The notes below the pieces were generated by a model that saw only the letters and a list, made by a program, of their open reading frames with translations, had not been told where the DNA came from and did no database searches. Shown here in pieces: positions 54,906 through 64,000 of a stretch of 64,000 nt of DNA (positions are counted from its first letter, which is position 1; every line of letters begins with the position of its first letter). Where the stretch lies: contig NZ_WLYX01000001.1 in the NCBI RefSeq assembly GCF_009707705.1, positions 1,426,001 through 1,490,000 on the forward strand. Direction: 5' to 3'. This DNA is from Paludibacterium denitrificans (GTDB lineage Bacteria > Pseudomonadota > Gammaproteobacteria > Burkholderiales > Chromobacteriaceae). The position numbers and the translations under genes were made by a program.

Positions 54906-55628
54906 TTACGGTTGGCCGCACACGGCCTTGCGGAAGGTGTTGTAATTCACCAGCTGGCGCGTTTTGCACATGTTGACGCACAGCTTGTCAAAATTCCCCG
55001 TCTTGAAGCCCGGTTGATGGGCGATGGCGGCTACGCCGCGATAGGTGACGCCGGGAAAGGTGTCCTGCGGGCTGCGGCAGCTGACATCGCTTTGTGCGGC
55101 TTCCACGCAGCCGGCGGCGTATTCGTAAGTCCATTTGCAATCGGCGGCGTTCAGCGGGCGGGCGGTGACGGCGGCCAATTCTATTTTCAGCGTACTGCCA
55201 TCGTAGACGGCCAGTTTGCGCTTGCGGTTTTCAAAGCCCAGATCAATCACCAGCTGTTTGCCATTGGCTTGCGGGTTGACCGTGCCGTCGTTGGAATAAA
55301 AATGCTTGTGGCCGATGATCCGCGGGCCTTGGCCCGGTGCCAGCACCACCAGCGACAGGTCATCGTTGGGGCAACCGGTGCCGCCGCAGTTGGAACCCAG
55401 CAGCACGACGTCCTGCGTGCCCAATTCGAAACGCTGGTAGAGGTTGAGGTGATAGGCTTCCTCGCGCCACAGCTGGCGTTTGCCCAGCATCAGGGTATCG
55501 CTGATGCCCAGCTCCGGGTCGCTTGGCACCAGCCGGAGCGTGCCGTAGCGGGTTTTGAGCAGGGCTTCGGCTTGGCTGCCAGCCGCCAGTAGCAGGCAGG
55601 CCAGCGCGAGAGGGGCGAGCGCTTTCAT
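54906..55628 (-). CDS. Secreted cysteine-containing protein of unknown function
   Basis: 240 residues, frame intact. Signal peptide MKALAPLALACLLLAAGSQA; mature part TRYGTLRLVPSDPELGISDT, LLGSNCGGTGCPNDDLSLVV and a C-terminal cluster of cysteines (DCKWTYEYAAGCVEA, SCRSPQDTF, CVNMCKTRQL, VCGQP) that could form several disulfides. I do not recognise the family. It faces the binding protein tail-to-tail; between them lie inverted repeats CGGCCAACC and GGTTGGCCG (54881-54917) that could form a hairpin. Confidence 0.72.
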   Translation of the reverse strand: MKALAPLALACLLLAAGSQAEALLKTRYGTLRLVPSDPELGISDTLMLGKRQLWREEAYHLNLYQRFELGTQDVVLLGSNCGGTGCPNDDLSLVVLAPGQGPRIIGHKHFYSNDGTVNPQANGKQLVIDLGFENRKRKLAVYDGSTLKIELAAVTARPLNAADCKWTYEYAAGCVEAAQSDVSCRSPQDTFPGVTYRGVAAIAHQPGFKTGNFDKLCVNMCKTRQLVNYNTFRKAVCGQP

Positions 55629-55787
55629 GATGGGTCCTGTGCATGTTCCGAATCCTATTGTAACCACGCTATGCCGAATGTGTATCGCCAGGTTTGCGTA
55701 GGGATTAACAATTGCTAACACCGTTTTACAAGGCGTTAAACCTTGGCTGGCTATACTCGGCGCATCACTCACAGGAGAAAACCGAAC

Positions 55788-56311
55788 ATGAAACGCCTGC
55801 TGCTCCCGCTGCTGTTGCTGGCCACTAGCGCCGCCCGAGGCCGCGACTTTTACCGATAGTGCCACGGTGATCCGCCATGAACCGATCTACGGGGCGGTGA
55901 ACGATGGCAGTTGTGCGCTTACCACGACGGCCAGTGCGGGCACGTCGGCGGCCAATTCCGTGCTGGGCGGCCTGATCACGGCGGAAAACGGCGGTGCCTT
56001 GCTGGGCGGGCTGGTTGGCGGCGTGCTGGGGCATCAGGTGGGTGGTGGCAAGGGCAAGACGGCGGCCACCATCGTTGGTACGCTGGGTGGCGCGCTGGCT
56101 TAGCCGTGAGATTGCCCGCAATAGCGGCGTGGGGGCGACGGGTAGCAGTCCGGCTGCGCAGCCGGTGTGCAATGCGGCGTCCGGCCAGCAAGGCGTGACC
56201 GGCTACCGCGTCACTTACGATTACCACGGCCAGCGTGACACGGTGATCCTGCCCTATGATCCGGGCAAAAAACTGCAGTTGCAGGTAACGGTACAGCCGC
56301 TGGCGCAGTAA
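55788..56311 (+). CDS. Glycine-zipper (SlyB-like) outer-membrane-associated protein (frame interrupted)
   Basis: About 174 residues. Signal peptide MKRLLLPLLLLATSAARA, then TTASAGTSAANSVLGGLITA and a glycine zipper NGGALLGGLVGGVLGHQVGG with KGKTAATIVGTLGGALA, as in SlyB/YMGG-type proteins. After repair the C-terminal domain contains GYRVTYDYHGQRDTVILPYD, typical of the same family. Breaks are near 55837 (one extra C in GCCCGAGG) and 56098-56104 (GCTTAGC for GCTGGC). Envelope integrity role by family only. Confidence 0.82.
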
Positions 56312-56332
56312 GCGCGTTAGCCGGAGAGCCGA

Positions 56333-56368
56333 ACCAACCGCCAGTGGCTGCGCCTTGGCGGTTTTTGC
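56333..56368 (+). terminator. Terminator after the glycine-zipper gene
   Basis: AACCGCCA / TGGCGGTT stem followed by TTTTTG. Confidence 0.85.
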
Positions 56369-56379
56369 ATGGCCGTGGC

Positions 56380-56949
56380 TTAGTACGGCCCGGTCATCAC
56401 CATGTTCTTGGTAAAGCGCAGCAGGCGGTCGCCCAGATTGCGGTAGTGGTATTCGGCGTCGGAGGCAAAGCTGAACGACTGGCCGGGGCGCAGCGTGTGT
56501 GAGGTGCCACGCAGGGTCAGGGTCAGTTCGCCTTCCATCACGTACACCAGTTCATGGCTGCCGGGCGCATCGGCTTCGGCATGGTAGCTGTCCTGCGGCG
56601 CCAGTTGCCACACCCACAATTCCACCGCTACGCCATGGTGCAGCAGGCTTTCCAGCAAGGTGCCGTGGCTGTCTGGCTGGGCGCCTTGCCAGACTTTGAG
56701 CGGCGTGCCGAGGCTGGTGGCACTGGCTGGCGGGCGCACCAGCTGGGCAAAGGTCAGCCCCAGTGCGGCGGCCAGTTTGTCGAGCGTGGCGATGCTGACG
56801 TTGCTTTCGCCCGCCTCGATATTTACCAGCATGCGGCGGCTGACGCCGCCGTTGGCGGCCAATTTTTCCTGACTCCACTGGCGGCTTTGCCGCGCCTGTT
56901 TCAGGTTGGCCGAAACATTCTGGATGACCGGTATGGTGTAGTCTGCCAT
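56380..56949 (-). CDS. XRE-family regulator with cupin domain
   Basis: 189 residues, frame intact. Helix-turn-helix WSQEKLAANGGVSRRMLVNI and EAGESNVSIATLDKLAAALG near the N-terminus, then a cupin barrel with SHELVYVMEGELTLTLRGTS and LRPGQSFSFASDAEYHYRNL. Such proteins sense small ligands in the cupin and repress neighbours. It is divergent from the EamA transporter at 57037, with a near-perfect 19-base inverted repeat between them, so it probably represses both itself and the transporter. Ligand unknown. A 9-mer copy lies at 56906. Confidence 0.9.
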   Translation of the reverse strand: MADYTIPVIQNVSANLKQARQSRQWSQEKLAANGGVSRRMLVNIEAGESNVSIATLDKLAAALGLTFAQLVRPPASATSLGTPLKVWQGAQPDSHGTLLESLLHHGVAVELWVWQLAPQDSYHAEADAPGSHELVYVMEGELTLTLRGTSHTLRPGQSFSFASDAEYHYRNLGDRLLRFTKNMVMTGPY

Positions 56950-56952
56950 GGA

Positions 56953-57002
56953 TTGCGCACTATATTGCACTAACTGAGAAATGAGTGCAGTATAGTGCGC
57001 AA
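56953..57002. promoter_or_regulatory. Inverted-repeat operator between the cupin regulator and EamA genes
   Basis: Left arm TTGCGCACTATATTGCACT (56953-56971), right arm AGTGCAGTATAGTGCGCAA (56984-57002), 12 bases apart; only one position differs. Each arm also contains the half-site TGCGCACTATA. It lies in the divergent promoter region and is the likely binding site of the XRE-cupin protein. Confidence 0.8.
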
Positions 57003-57036
57003 CTGTAGGGTGCGCCAAGTGGCGTGCCTGTGATGG

Positions 57037-57949
57037 ATGGATACCTGCATGACTGCTTCTGTGATGACCGATGCCGCGCCCTCGCGCTTGCCCGACCTGG
57101 TTCTGGTTGGGGTGACGCTGATCTGGGGCTCGACTTTTCTGATTGTGCAAACCGCCTTGCAATGGGTGGGGCCGTTTGGCTTTGTGGCGCTGCGTTTTGG
57201 CGTGGCGGCGCTGGTGGCCTTGCTGTTGTCGTGGCGCGAACTGCGCCGTGTGACGCGCGCGGAATGGCGCTCCGGCCTGCTGATTGGCAGCGTGTTGTTT
57301 GCCAGCTACTCGTTGCAGACCATGGGGTTGGCCGAAATCGCCAGCAGCAAGTCGGCGTTTCTGACTGGGTTGTATGTGCCGCTGGTGCCGTTGCTGCAAC
57401 TGCTGTTGTTCCGCCGCCCGCCGGGCGCGGCGGCCCTGGCTGGGGATTGCCATCGCGTTTGCCGGGCTGGTTTTGCTGTCCGACCCGCGTGGCATGCAGT
57501 GGGCGTTTGGCCGTGGTGAAGCGCTGACGCTGGCTGGCGCGGCGATGATTGCGCTGGAGATTTGTCTGGTCAGCCGTTTTGCCCGGCAATGCCACCCGCG
57601 CCGGGTGTCGCTGGTGCAGTTGCTGGTGGTGGCGGTGCTGGCGCTGCTTACCGCCTATGTGCACGGCGAAGCCCTGCCACAGCTGCAGCCGGGCTTGTTG
57701 GCCTGCGTGCTGTTTATCGGTTTGGCGACCGCGGGTATCCAGATCGCCATGAACTGGGCGCAGAAGAGCGTACCTGCCACCCGCGCGACCGTAATCTACG
57801 CCATGGAACCGGTGTGGGGTGGGTTGGTGGGCTGGCTGGCGGGGGAAACGCTGACCGTGCTGGGCGTGACTGGCGCGCTATTGGTGGTGACCAGCGTATT
57901 GGTCAGCGAGCTGCTGCCGAGACGCTCGGAGCAGGCTGACGCCGCCTGA
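57037..57949 (+). CDS. EamA/DMT-family permease (frame interrupted)
   Basis: About 304 residues with ten helices. LVLVGVTLIWGSTFLIVQTA, VALRFGVAALVAL, LQTMGLAEIASSKSAFLTGL and YVPLVPLLQLLLFRRPPG, then MALEICL-like and QIAMNWAQKSVPATRATVIY with AMEPVWGGLVGWLAGE. The exact start may be 57037 or 57049. The break at 57431-57440 is GGCCCTGG for GGCCTGG, the one-base gain at CCTGG. Substrate unknown; control by the divergent cupin regulator suggests a specific efflux substrate. It carries a 9-mer copy (57328). Confidence 0.87.
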
Positions 57950-57969
57950 GCCTGAGGGCAGGAGACAAC

Positions 57970-58008
57970 AAAAAGGTTGGCCGAACAGTTTTCGGCCAAC
58001 CTTTTTCA
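57970..58008. terminator. Terminator hairpin formed by two uptake-like repeats
   Basis: AAAAAGGTTGGCCGAA / TTCGGCCAACCTTTTT with loop CAGT: a perfect 16-base stem flanked by A- and T-runs, between the convergent EamA and rRNA methyltransferase genes. It is the clearest case of the repeat doubling as a terminator. Confidence 0.93.
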
Positions 58009-58009
58009 T

Positions 58010-59029
58010 TCAGACGTGCAGCACCACGACCTTGAGCGGCGGGTTGCCGTCGCTGCTGGGGAAATCGGCTTCCGGCGCGATCCATTCCACCTGGCGGATG
58101 GGGCGGCCAGCCTTGTTGGCGCAGCGTTGCAGCGCGTCCAGCCAGCTTTCGCGTTCGACCGCGGCAACGTTGTTGCAGCAGATCAGGATGCCGCCCGGTG
58201 CCGTGCTGAGCAGGGCCGGTTTGAACAGCGCCTGATAGTCGTTGACCAGATCCACCACGCCAAACGGGCTCTTGGCGTAGCGCGGCGGGTCGAGGAATAC
58301 CAGATCAAACTGGCGCGGTTCCAGTACCGGGAAGGCCTGGCATTTTCTTGCCGCGTACCATCTTGGGTTGGCCGATACCGGAGAGCTGGCGCAGGGCGGC
58401 AAACACGTCGCTATGCAGGCAGCGCGGACGAGTGGTCAGGCTGTTGAGTTTGGCGTTGGCGCGGCCCACGGCCGGGCTGGATTCGGCAAAGTCGACGTTG
58501 AGCACGAACTGCGCGCCGCCCTTGGCTGCCGCCAGCCCGACGCCGCAGGTGTAGGCAAACAGGTTGAGTACCGACTTTTGCCGGCGGCCAGTTCGCGCAC
58601 GCGGCGGCGCGCGGCGCGCAAGTCGAGGAACAACCACGGATCTTGCCCGTCATGGCGTGCCTGAATGTGATAGCTGATCCCCATCTCTTTGGCGATGCGC
58701 GGCAGCTCGGCGCGTTCCTGCCGCTCGGCGGTGAGCGGATTACGGATGCGCGAGTTGTTGCCGCCGCGGTCGTTGTAGATCAGTTCCAGTTCCGGGTGAC
58801 GGCGCTGGTAGTAGTTGCTCAGTTCCAGCAGTTCGTCATCCGGCAAGGTGTGGTGGAAGCTTTGCACCAGCAACAAATCGCCATAGCGGTCGACGGTCAG
58901 CCCCGGATGGCCTTCTACGCTACCGTGAAACAGGCGATAAATATTGGTGTCTTCGGCCTCCAGCGCGGCAATCAGCCCGGCGCGGCGGTCTTCGGCCTGT
59001 TGCAGCAGGTCGGTCAGCGATGTGGTCAT
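58010..59029 (-). CDS. Class I SAM-dependent methyltransferase, RlmI/RlmK-like (frame breaks)
   Basis: About 338 residues. It has an N-terminal segment with VDRYGDLLLVQSFHHTLPDD, an EELLYL-like linker, the SAM loop SVLNLFAYTCGVGLAAAKGG, and the catalytic region PRQFDLVFLDPPRYAKSPFG, as in RlmI-type 23S rRNA m5C methyltransferases. It lacks an N-terminal PUA domain, so it may be a shorter relative. Breaks are near 58576 (AAAAGTCGG for AAATCGG) and about 58341 (one A gained). A 9-mer variant with one mismatch lies at 58364. The RNA target is not certain. Confidence 0.82.
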
Positions 59030-59204
59030 GGGACGCTTTCAATGGGTAATGTCGGCATTGTAAGCCCCGGCGCGCTTTCCTCCCACTACCGCTTTCGGCC
59101 AACCCGGAACAGAGTGTTCTGGCTTAGGCGAACAGGCCAGCCGTGGCGTGACGCGCGACGGTAGCGTAGGCTTGAGAGCTTTTCCGTTGTTACTGTCTGC
59201 CATC

Positions 59205-60442
59205 ATGACTGACGCTGTCGTTTCGCCGCCGCCTTCGTTGCGGCATTCCCGCCCGTTCTGGACGTTCTGGCTGGCGCGCGTGCTGCTCACCGGCGGCTTC
59301 CAGATTCTCACCGTGGCCATTGGCTGGCAGGTATATGCCATTACCGGCCGGGCGCTGGATCTGGGGCTGGTCGGCCTGTTGCAGTTCTTGCCGCGCGTGC
59401 TCTTGGTGCTGGTCACCGGCTCGGCGGCGGATCGTTACGACCGGCGTGCCATCGTCGCCATCAGCATGGCGGTGCAGGCGCTGGTGTCGGCGGTCTTGCT
59501 GCTGGGCAGTCTGGGCGTAAACTTTCATATCAGCCGTGAGCTGATTTTTGTCCTGTCGGTGTTGATCGGCATTTGCCGCGCCTTTGACATGCCCACCATG
59601 CAGTCGCTGCTGCCCAATCTGGTGCCCAGTACGCTGCTGGCGCCCGCCATTGCGCTGGCGGCTTCGGCCAACGAGGCGGCCACCATCATCGCCCCGGCGC
59701 TGGGCGGCCTGCTGTTTGCACTGGGCGCGTCGTTTACTTATGGGCTGGATTTTGCCGTCTACTTTACCGGCATGTTGCTGATGCTCAGCCTGCAGCCGCG
59801 CTTAACAGATCGTCAGCGCTGGCCGGGTCACGCTCGATTCGTTGCTGCTGGGGGTGCGCTACATCGGTAGCCTACCGGACATTCTGGGCGCTATTTCGCT
59901 CGACTTGTTTGCCGTGCTGCTGGGCGGTGCCACGGCGCTGTTGCCGATCTACGCCAAGGATATTCTGCATACCGGGCCGTGGGGGCTGGGGCTGCTGCGC
60001 TCGGCGTGCGGGCGGTGGGCGCCTTGCTGATGTCGGCGTGGCTGATGCGCCGTCCGGTCAAACAGCGCGTCGGGCGGGTGATGTTTGCCGCCGTGGCGAT
60101 GTTTGGCGTGGCCACCATCGTGTTTGGCCTGTCCACCTCGTTTGGCCTGTCGCTGGCGGCACTGGTGCTGCTGGGCGCTTCCGACATCATCAGCGTGGTG
60201 ATCCGCAGTACCTTGATCCAGCTGGAAACGCCGGACGACATGCGCGGCCGCGTCAATTCGGTCAACTCGTTGTTTATTGGCGCTTCCAACCAGCTGGGCG
60301 AATTCGAATCGGGCGTTACCGCTGCGTGGTTTGGCACCGTCCTTAAGCCGTAGTGCTCGGCGGCCTTGGTACCTTGCTGGTGGTGGTGGTGTGGATGCGT
60401 TGCTTCCCGGCGCTGGCGCGCCGCGACCGGCTGGTGGAGTGA
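59205..60442 (+). CDS. MFS exporter, EntS-like family (frame interrupted)
   Basis: About 410 residues with roughly twelve helices. N-terminal FWTFWLARVLLTGGFQILTV, VAIGWQVYAITGRALDLGLV, GSAADRYDRRAIVAISMAVQ and the later PTMQSLLPNLVPSTLLAPAI with ASANEAATIIAPALGGLLFA are typical of the MFS_3/EntS group that exports siderophores or drugs. Breaks are at 59800-59806 (GCTTAAC for GCTGGC), about 60005 (one C lost) and 60341-60350 (CCTTAAGCC for a CCTGGCC word). The start at 59205 fits best; 59148 is in frame. A 9-mer copy lies at 59663. Confidence 0.87.
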
Positions 60443-60448
60443 GCTGGT

Positions 60449-60955
60449 TCAGTCGCCCAATTCGCGCCAGGTCAGCCACAGGCGCAGGTCGAATTCCAGC
60501 TGGTGATAGCCCGCGTCCATGTGGCAGCACAGTTGGTAAAACGCCTTGTTGTGGTCTTTTTCTTTCAGATGCGCCAGCTCGTGGATCACGATCATGCGCA
60601 GGAACTCCGGCGGCGTCTGGCGGAATAGCGTGGCGATGCGGATCTCGTTCTTGCTCTTGAGCTTGCTGCCCTGCACGCGGGCGATGAAGGTGTTGGTGCC
60701 CAGCGTGCCCTGTACCGGATGCTGGCGGCTGTCGAACTGCACCTTGGCCAGCGCCGGGCTGTTTTTCAGATAGCGCTGTTTCAGATCGCTGACATAGTCG
60801 TACAGCGCGCGGTCGGTCTGCACCGCATGGCGTTCCGGGTAGCGCTCGTTCAGCCAGCTGCCCAGCCGCCCGGTGTCGATCAGGGCGCGGACCTGTGCCA
60901 GCAGGCTGGGCGGGTAATGTTGCAGATAGGTCAGGGTGGTCATCTTGGCCGCCAT
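60449..60955 (-). CDS. YgjP-like M48-type metal-dependent hydrolase
   Basis: About 168 residues, frame intact. The zinc-protease motif is MIVIHELAHLKEKDHNKAFY (HExxH with a downstream histidine), preceded by IRIATLFRQTPPEFLR, and the C-terminus matches the YgjP/WLM branch. Many members are of unknown substrate; some are SprT-like. The upstream ATG at 61003 is possible; 60955 is preferred because the residues from there (MTTLTYLQHYPPSLLAQV) look family-like. A 9-mer copy overlaps the region just upstream (60968). Confidence 0.85.
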   Translation of the reverse strand: MAAKMTTLTYLQHYPPSLLAQVRALIDTGRLGSWLNERYPERHAVQTDRALYDYVSDLKQRYLKNSPALAKVQFDSRQHPVQGTLGTNTFIARVQGSKLKSKNEIRIATLFRQTPPEFLRMIVIHELAHLKEKDHNKAFYQLCCHMDAGYHQLEFDLRLWLTWRELGD

Positions 60956-61022
60956 GTCATTGCGGTGTTCGGCCAACCTGGCGGCGGCCGTTGTAGGCCG
61001 CATCGCCGGTTGGCGCGGGGAG

Positions 61023-61576
61023 TCAGCGGGTGGCGCGTTTCAGCGCTTCGGCTTCCACCAGCACGCTGTGGCCATCGTCCGAGGACAGCCACAGCTGGCC
61101 GTCCTGAATGGTGGCGTTCAGTTGCATGCTGCGCTGGCACAGGCTTAGCCAGTTCGGCCAACGTGGCCGGGCTGATACGGTAGACGCTGAGGTTGTCCAG
61201 CTAAGCCCAGTTTGCTTTCCAGCGCTTACCACCACACTTCGCTGGCGCGGCCGCCGTAGCTGTACAGCACCACCTGTTCGGCGCGGCTACAGGCTTTTTT
61301 CAGCCGTTTCTCATCCGGTTCGCCCAGATCGATCCACAGTTCGATCTCGTCGCTGTAATTCTTCTGCCATAGCTCCGGTTCGTCGTCGGCACACAGGCCA
61401 CGGGTGAAGCTGAGGGTATCGCTGGCGTGCAGGGCAAAAGCGGTCAGGCGCAGCATCAGCCGTTCGATGGTTTCCGACGGGTGCTGGGCCAGCGTCAGGT
61501 TGTGGCTGGCGTAATAACTGCGGTCCATGTCGGACAGCGTCAGGTTGACTTTGTAAATGGTGGCGGACAGTGCCAT
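61023..61576 (-). CDS. yaeQ: YaeQ family protein (frame interrupted)
   Basis: About 184 residues. MALSATIYKVNLTLSDMDRS, LTLAQHPSETIERLMLRLTA, FTRGLCADDEPELWQKNYSD and IELWIDLGEPDEKRLKKACS align with E. coli YaeQ, a PD-(D/E)XK-fold protein of uncertain role. The 3' part is broken three times: 61225-61232 (TGGTAAGCGC), 61199-61206 (GCTTAGC) and 61143-61149 (GCTAAGC); restoring GCTGGC gives LAELAGLCQRSMQLNATIQD then QLWLSSDDGHSVLVEAE. A 9-mer copy at 61153 lies inside. Confidence 0.9.
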
Positions 61577-61630
61577 GCAGCGGGTTCCGTACAACAAGGT
61601 TGGCCGCCGGGGCGGCCAGTGGTTAGCAGA

Positions 61631-62336
61631 TCAGGGCGCAGGCGGCGTGGGCTGGCTGATGCATTCCAGCGGTTCGCCTTTCCAGCTGACGCTGGCTTCC
61701 TTGCCCTTGATCCAGAATTCGACGTTCTGGCCCCGGTAGCGTGCGCCGCTGCCACTGACCGGTTCCTGATGCACGATCACCGTGTTGCCGCCGGATGTCA
61801 GCTTGGCGGTGGCCGGTCGGGTGCGGTAGAAGGTGGCCAGAATGGTGCGTTTGCCGTTGCAGACATAGCGCAGCGGGGTGAGCGCCGAAGCCAGCCCCCA
61901 GTGGGCCTGCAGCTCGGAGATGCGCAGGATATAGGTATCACCCAGACACAGGTGCGGATCATCGTTGTGCAGGCAGTCGCGCAGGTTGCGCGTCCAATGG
62001 CGCTGTTCGGCTAGCAGCTTGCCCAGTGCGCCGGGGCGGTTTTCTTCCGCCGCTTGCTGGGCTTGGGCAAACACTTTTTCCAGCCGGTTATCCAGTCGGG
62101 TCAGGCCATCGTCCGGCACACCATGGTTTCGATGGTATTGGCCGGTTTGTTGCAGTCAAACGGGGTGGCCTGCACCCATGGCGGGGGAGGCACGCTGGCC
62201 GGATCGTTGTTCTTGCTGGCCACTTTGACCGGCGGCACTTTGATGGCATCGCCATCGTGGCCGGGTTGTTGCGCCAGCGCCAGTGCCTAAGCAGCAACAC
62301 GATCAAGGCAGTCAGGAGCCGGGCCGAGTGGGGCAT
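61631..62336 (-). CDS. LprI-like/DUF1311 secreted protein (frame interrupted)
   Basis: About 235 residues: signal peptide MPHSARLLTALIVLLLA, a linker, then FDCNKPANTIETMVCRDDGL and TRLDNRLEKVFAQAQQAAEE, the Cys-containing helical repeat of the LprI/DUF1311 family that includes lysozyme inhibitors. C-terminal region is beta-rich (WGLASALTPLRYVCNGKRTI, GAR-YRGQNVEFWI). Breaks are at 62285-62292 (coding GCTTAGGC for GCTGGC) and about 62119 (one G lost in CCGGGAC). Lysozyme inhibition is inferred only from the domain. Confidence 0.78.
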
Positions 62337-62606
62337 GGTGCTTTCCTCTGGGCGGCGGTGCGGTGGTAGACCCGCGCCGCCATGGTATTCGCGGTTTGAT
62401 TCACTGACCGCGCGGTGTCGCAGTCAGCCCTATAGCATCGCATGAATTTCCCTTGAATGGGGAATGACGGTACACTGCCGCGTCCCGCGTCTGGCCAATC
62501 GGCGCGCTGGCCGGTTTCACTCCGAAGCCGGTTTCCTGTTTTCAACCTTGTTCTCGTCTGCCGGATTGGTGTCGCACTGCGGCGATAGGCCGTCGCAGGA
62601 GTCCCC
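62337..62606. other. Promoter region of the helicase gene
   Basis: 270 bases between the divergent LprI-like and helicase genes without a supported frame; it should contain both promoters and a longer 5' leader of the helicase mRNA, but I see no recognised element. Confidence 0.35.

Positions 62607-64000
<1,394 letters not shown>

Noticed and set aside
58364..58372. TTGGCCGAT as a further uptake-like copy
   Set aside because: One mismatch at the end; likewise TTGGCCGAT at about 51151 in vgrG. Not counted.

Overview
The window looks like a chromosomal segment of a GC-rich betaproteobacterium of the order Neisseriales, most likely Chromobacteriaceae. The gene set and protein sequences fit this: a linked pyrB-pyrI pair, rlhA, many HD-GYP and two-component genes, and a type VI secretion (T6SS) VgrG module. 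I cannot name the genus. Three sequences resembling the chromosome-partitioning site parS (2130, 8940, 21889) suggest the segment lies near the replication origin. No rRNA, tRNA, CRISPR array or insertion sequence was seen.

Layout. 1-2.2 kb: CNNM/CorC-type membrane protein, ung, a rhodanese and a pcm-like methyltransferase. 2.4-6.7 kb: TPP riboswitch and thiC, small membrane and lipoproteins, a CoA-transferase. 6.9-14.4 kb: rlhA, a small transporter, two HD-GYP proteins, a Spy-like protein, VF530, a MazG-like protein and a sirtuin. 14.4-21.1 kb: pyrB-pyrI, an acetyltransferase, rarD, an AlaX-type editing protein, an inositol-phosphatase-like enzyme and rsmE. 21.2-26.9 kb: a zinc-motif protein, the methionine importer metN-metI-metQ, a DUF2059 protein, a serine hydrolase and a Ser-rich protein. 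27.3-36.6 kb: two two-component systems, a MocR regulator facing a BenE-type transporter, a FadL porin and an AraC-MGMT fusion. 36.9-43.7 kb: qor, a YqiA-like esterase, a solute-binding protein and metH. 43.9-52.3 kb: an all-minus-strand island with vgrG, a LysM-muramidase effector, three tandem secreted paralogues (probable immunity proteins) and an Asp-box membrane protein. 52.7-64 kb: flavin reductase, small proteins, a cupin regulator facing an EamA transporter, an rRNA methyltransferase, an MFS exporter, metalloprotease, yaeQ, an LprI-like protein and the start of a DEAD-box helicase.

Two window-wide signals stand out. First, the 9-mer TTGGCCGAA or its complement TTCGGCCAA occurs about 50 times by hand count (about 0.5 expected by chance), with intergenic consensus AAGGTTGGCCGAA. 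It lies in genes, inside the TPP riboswitch, and as inverted pairs forming hairpins between convergent genes. It is absent from the 10 kb holding the T6SS island. This is the behaviour of a DNA uptake sequence, but the word differs from the CTGAA-ending Neisseriaceae dialects.

Second, most long genes are broken by recurrent small changes at three motifs. GCTGGC becomes GCTTAAGC, GCTTAGC, GCTAAGC, GTTAAGC or GTAGC (about 45 places). CCWGG loses its middle base or gains one. CCGGG loses a G. Restoring the motif restores the protein nearly every time. The simplest reading is systematic base-calling error at modified DNA in a long-read assembly, so the genes are annotated as intact genes with interrupted frames rather than as pseudogenes.
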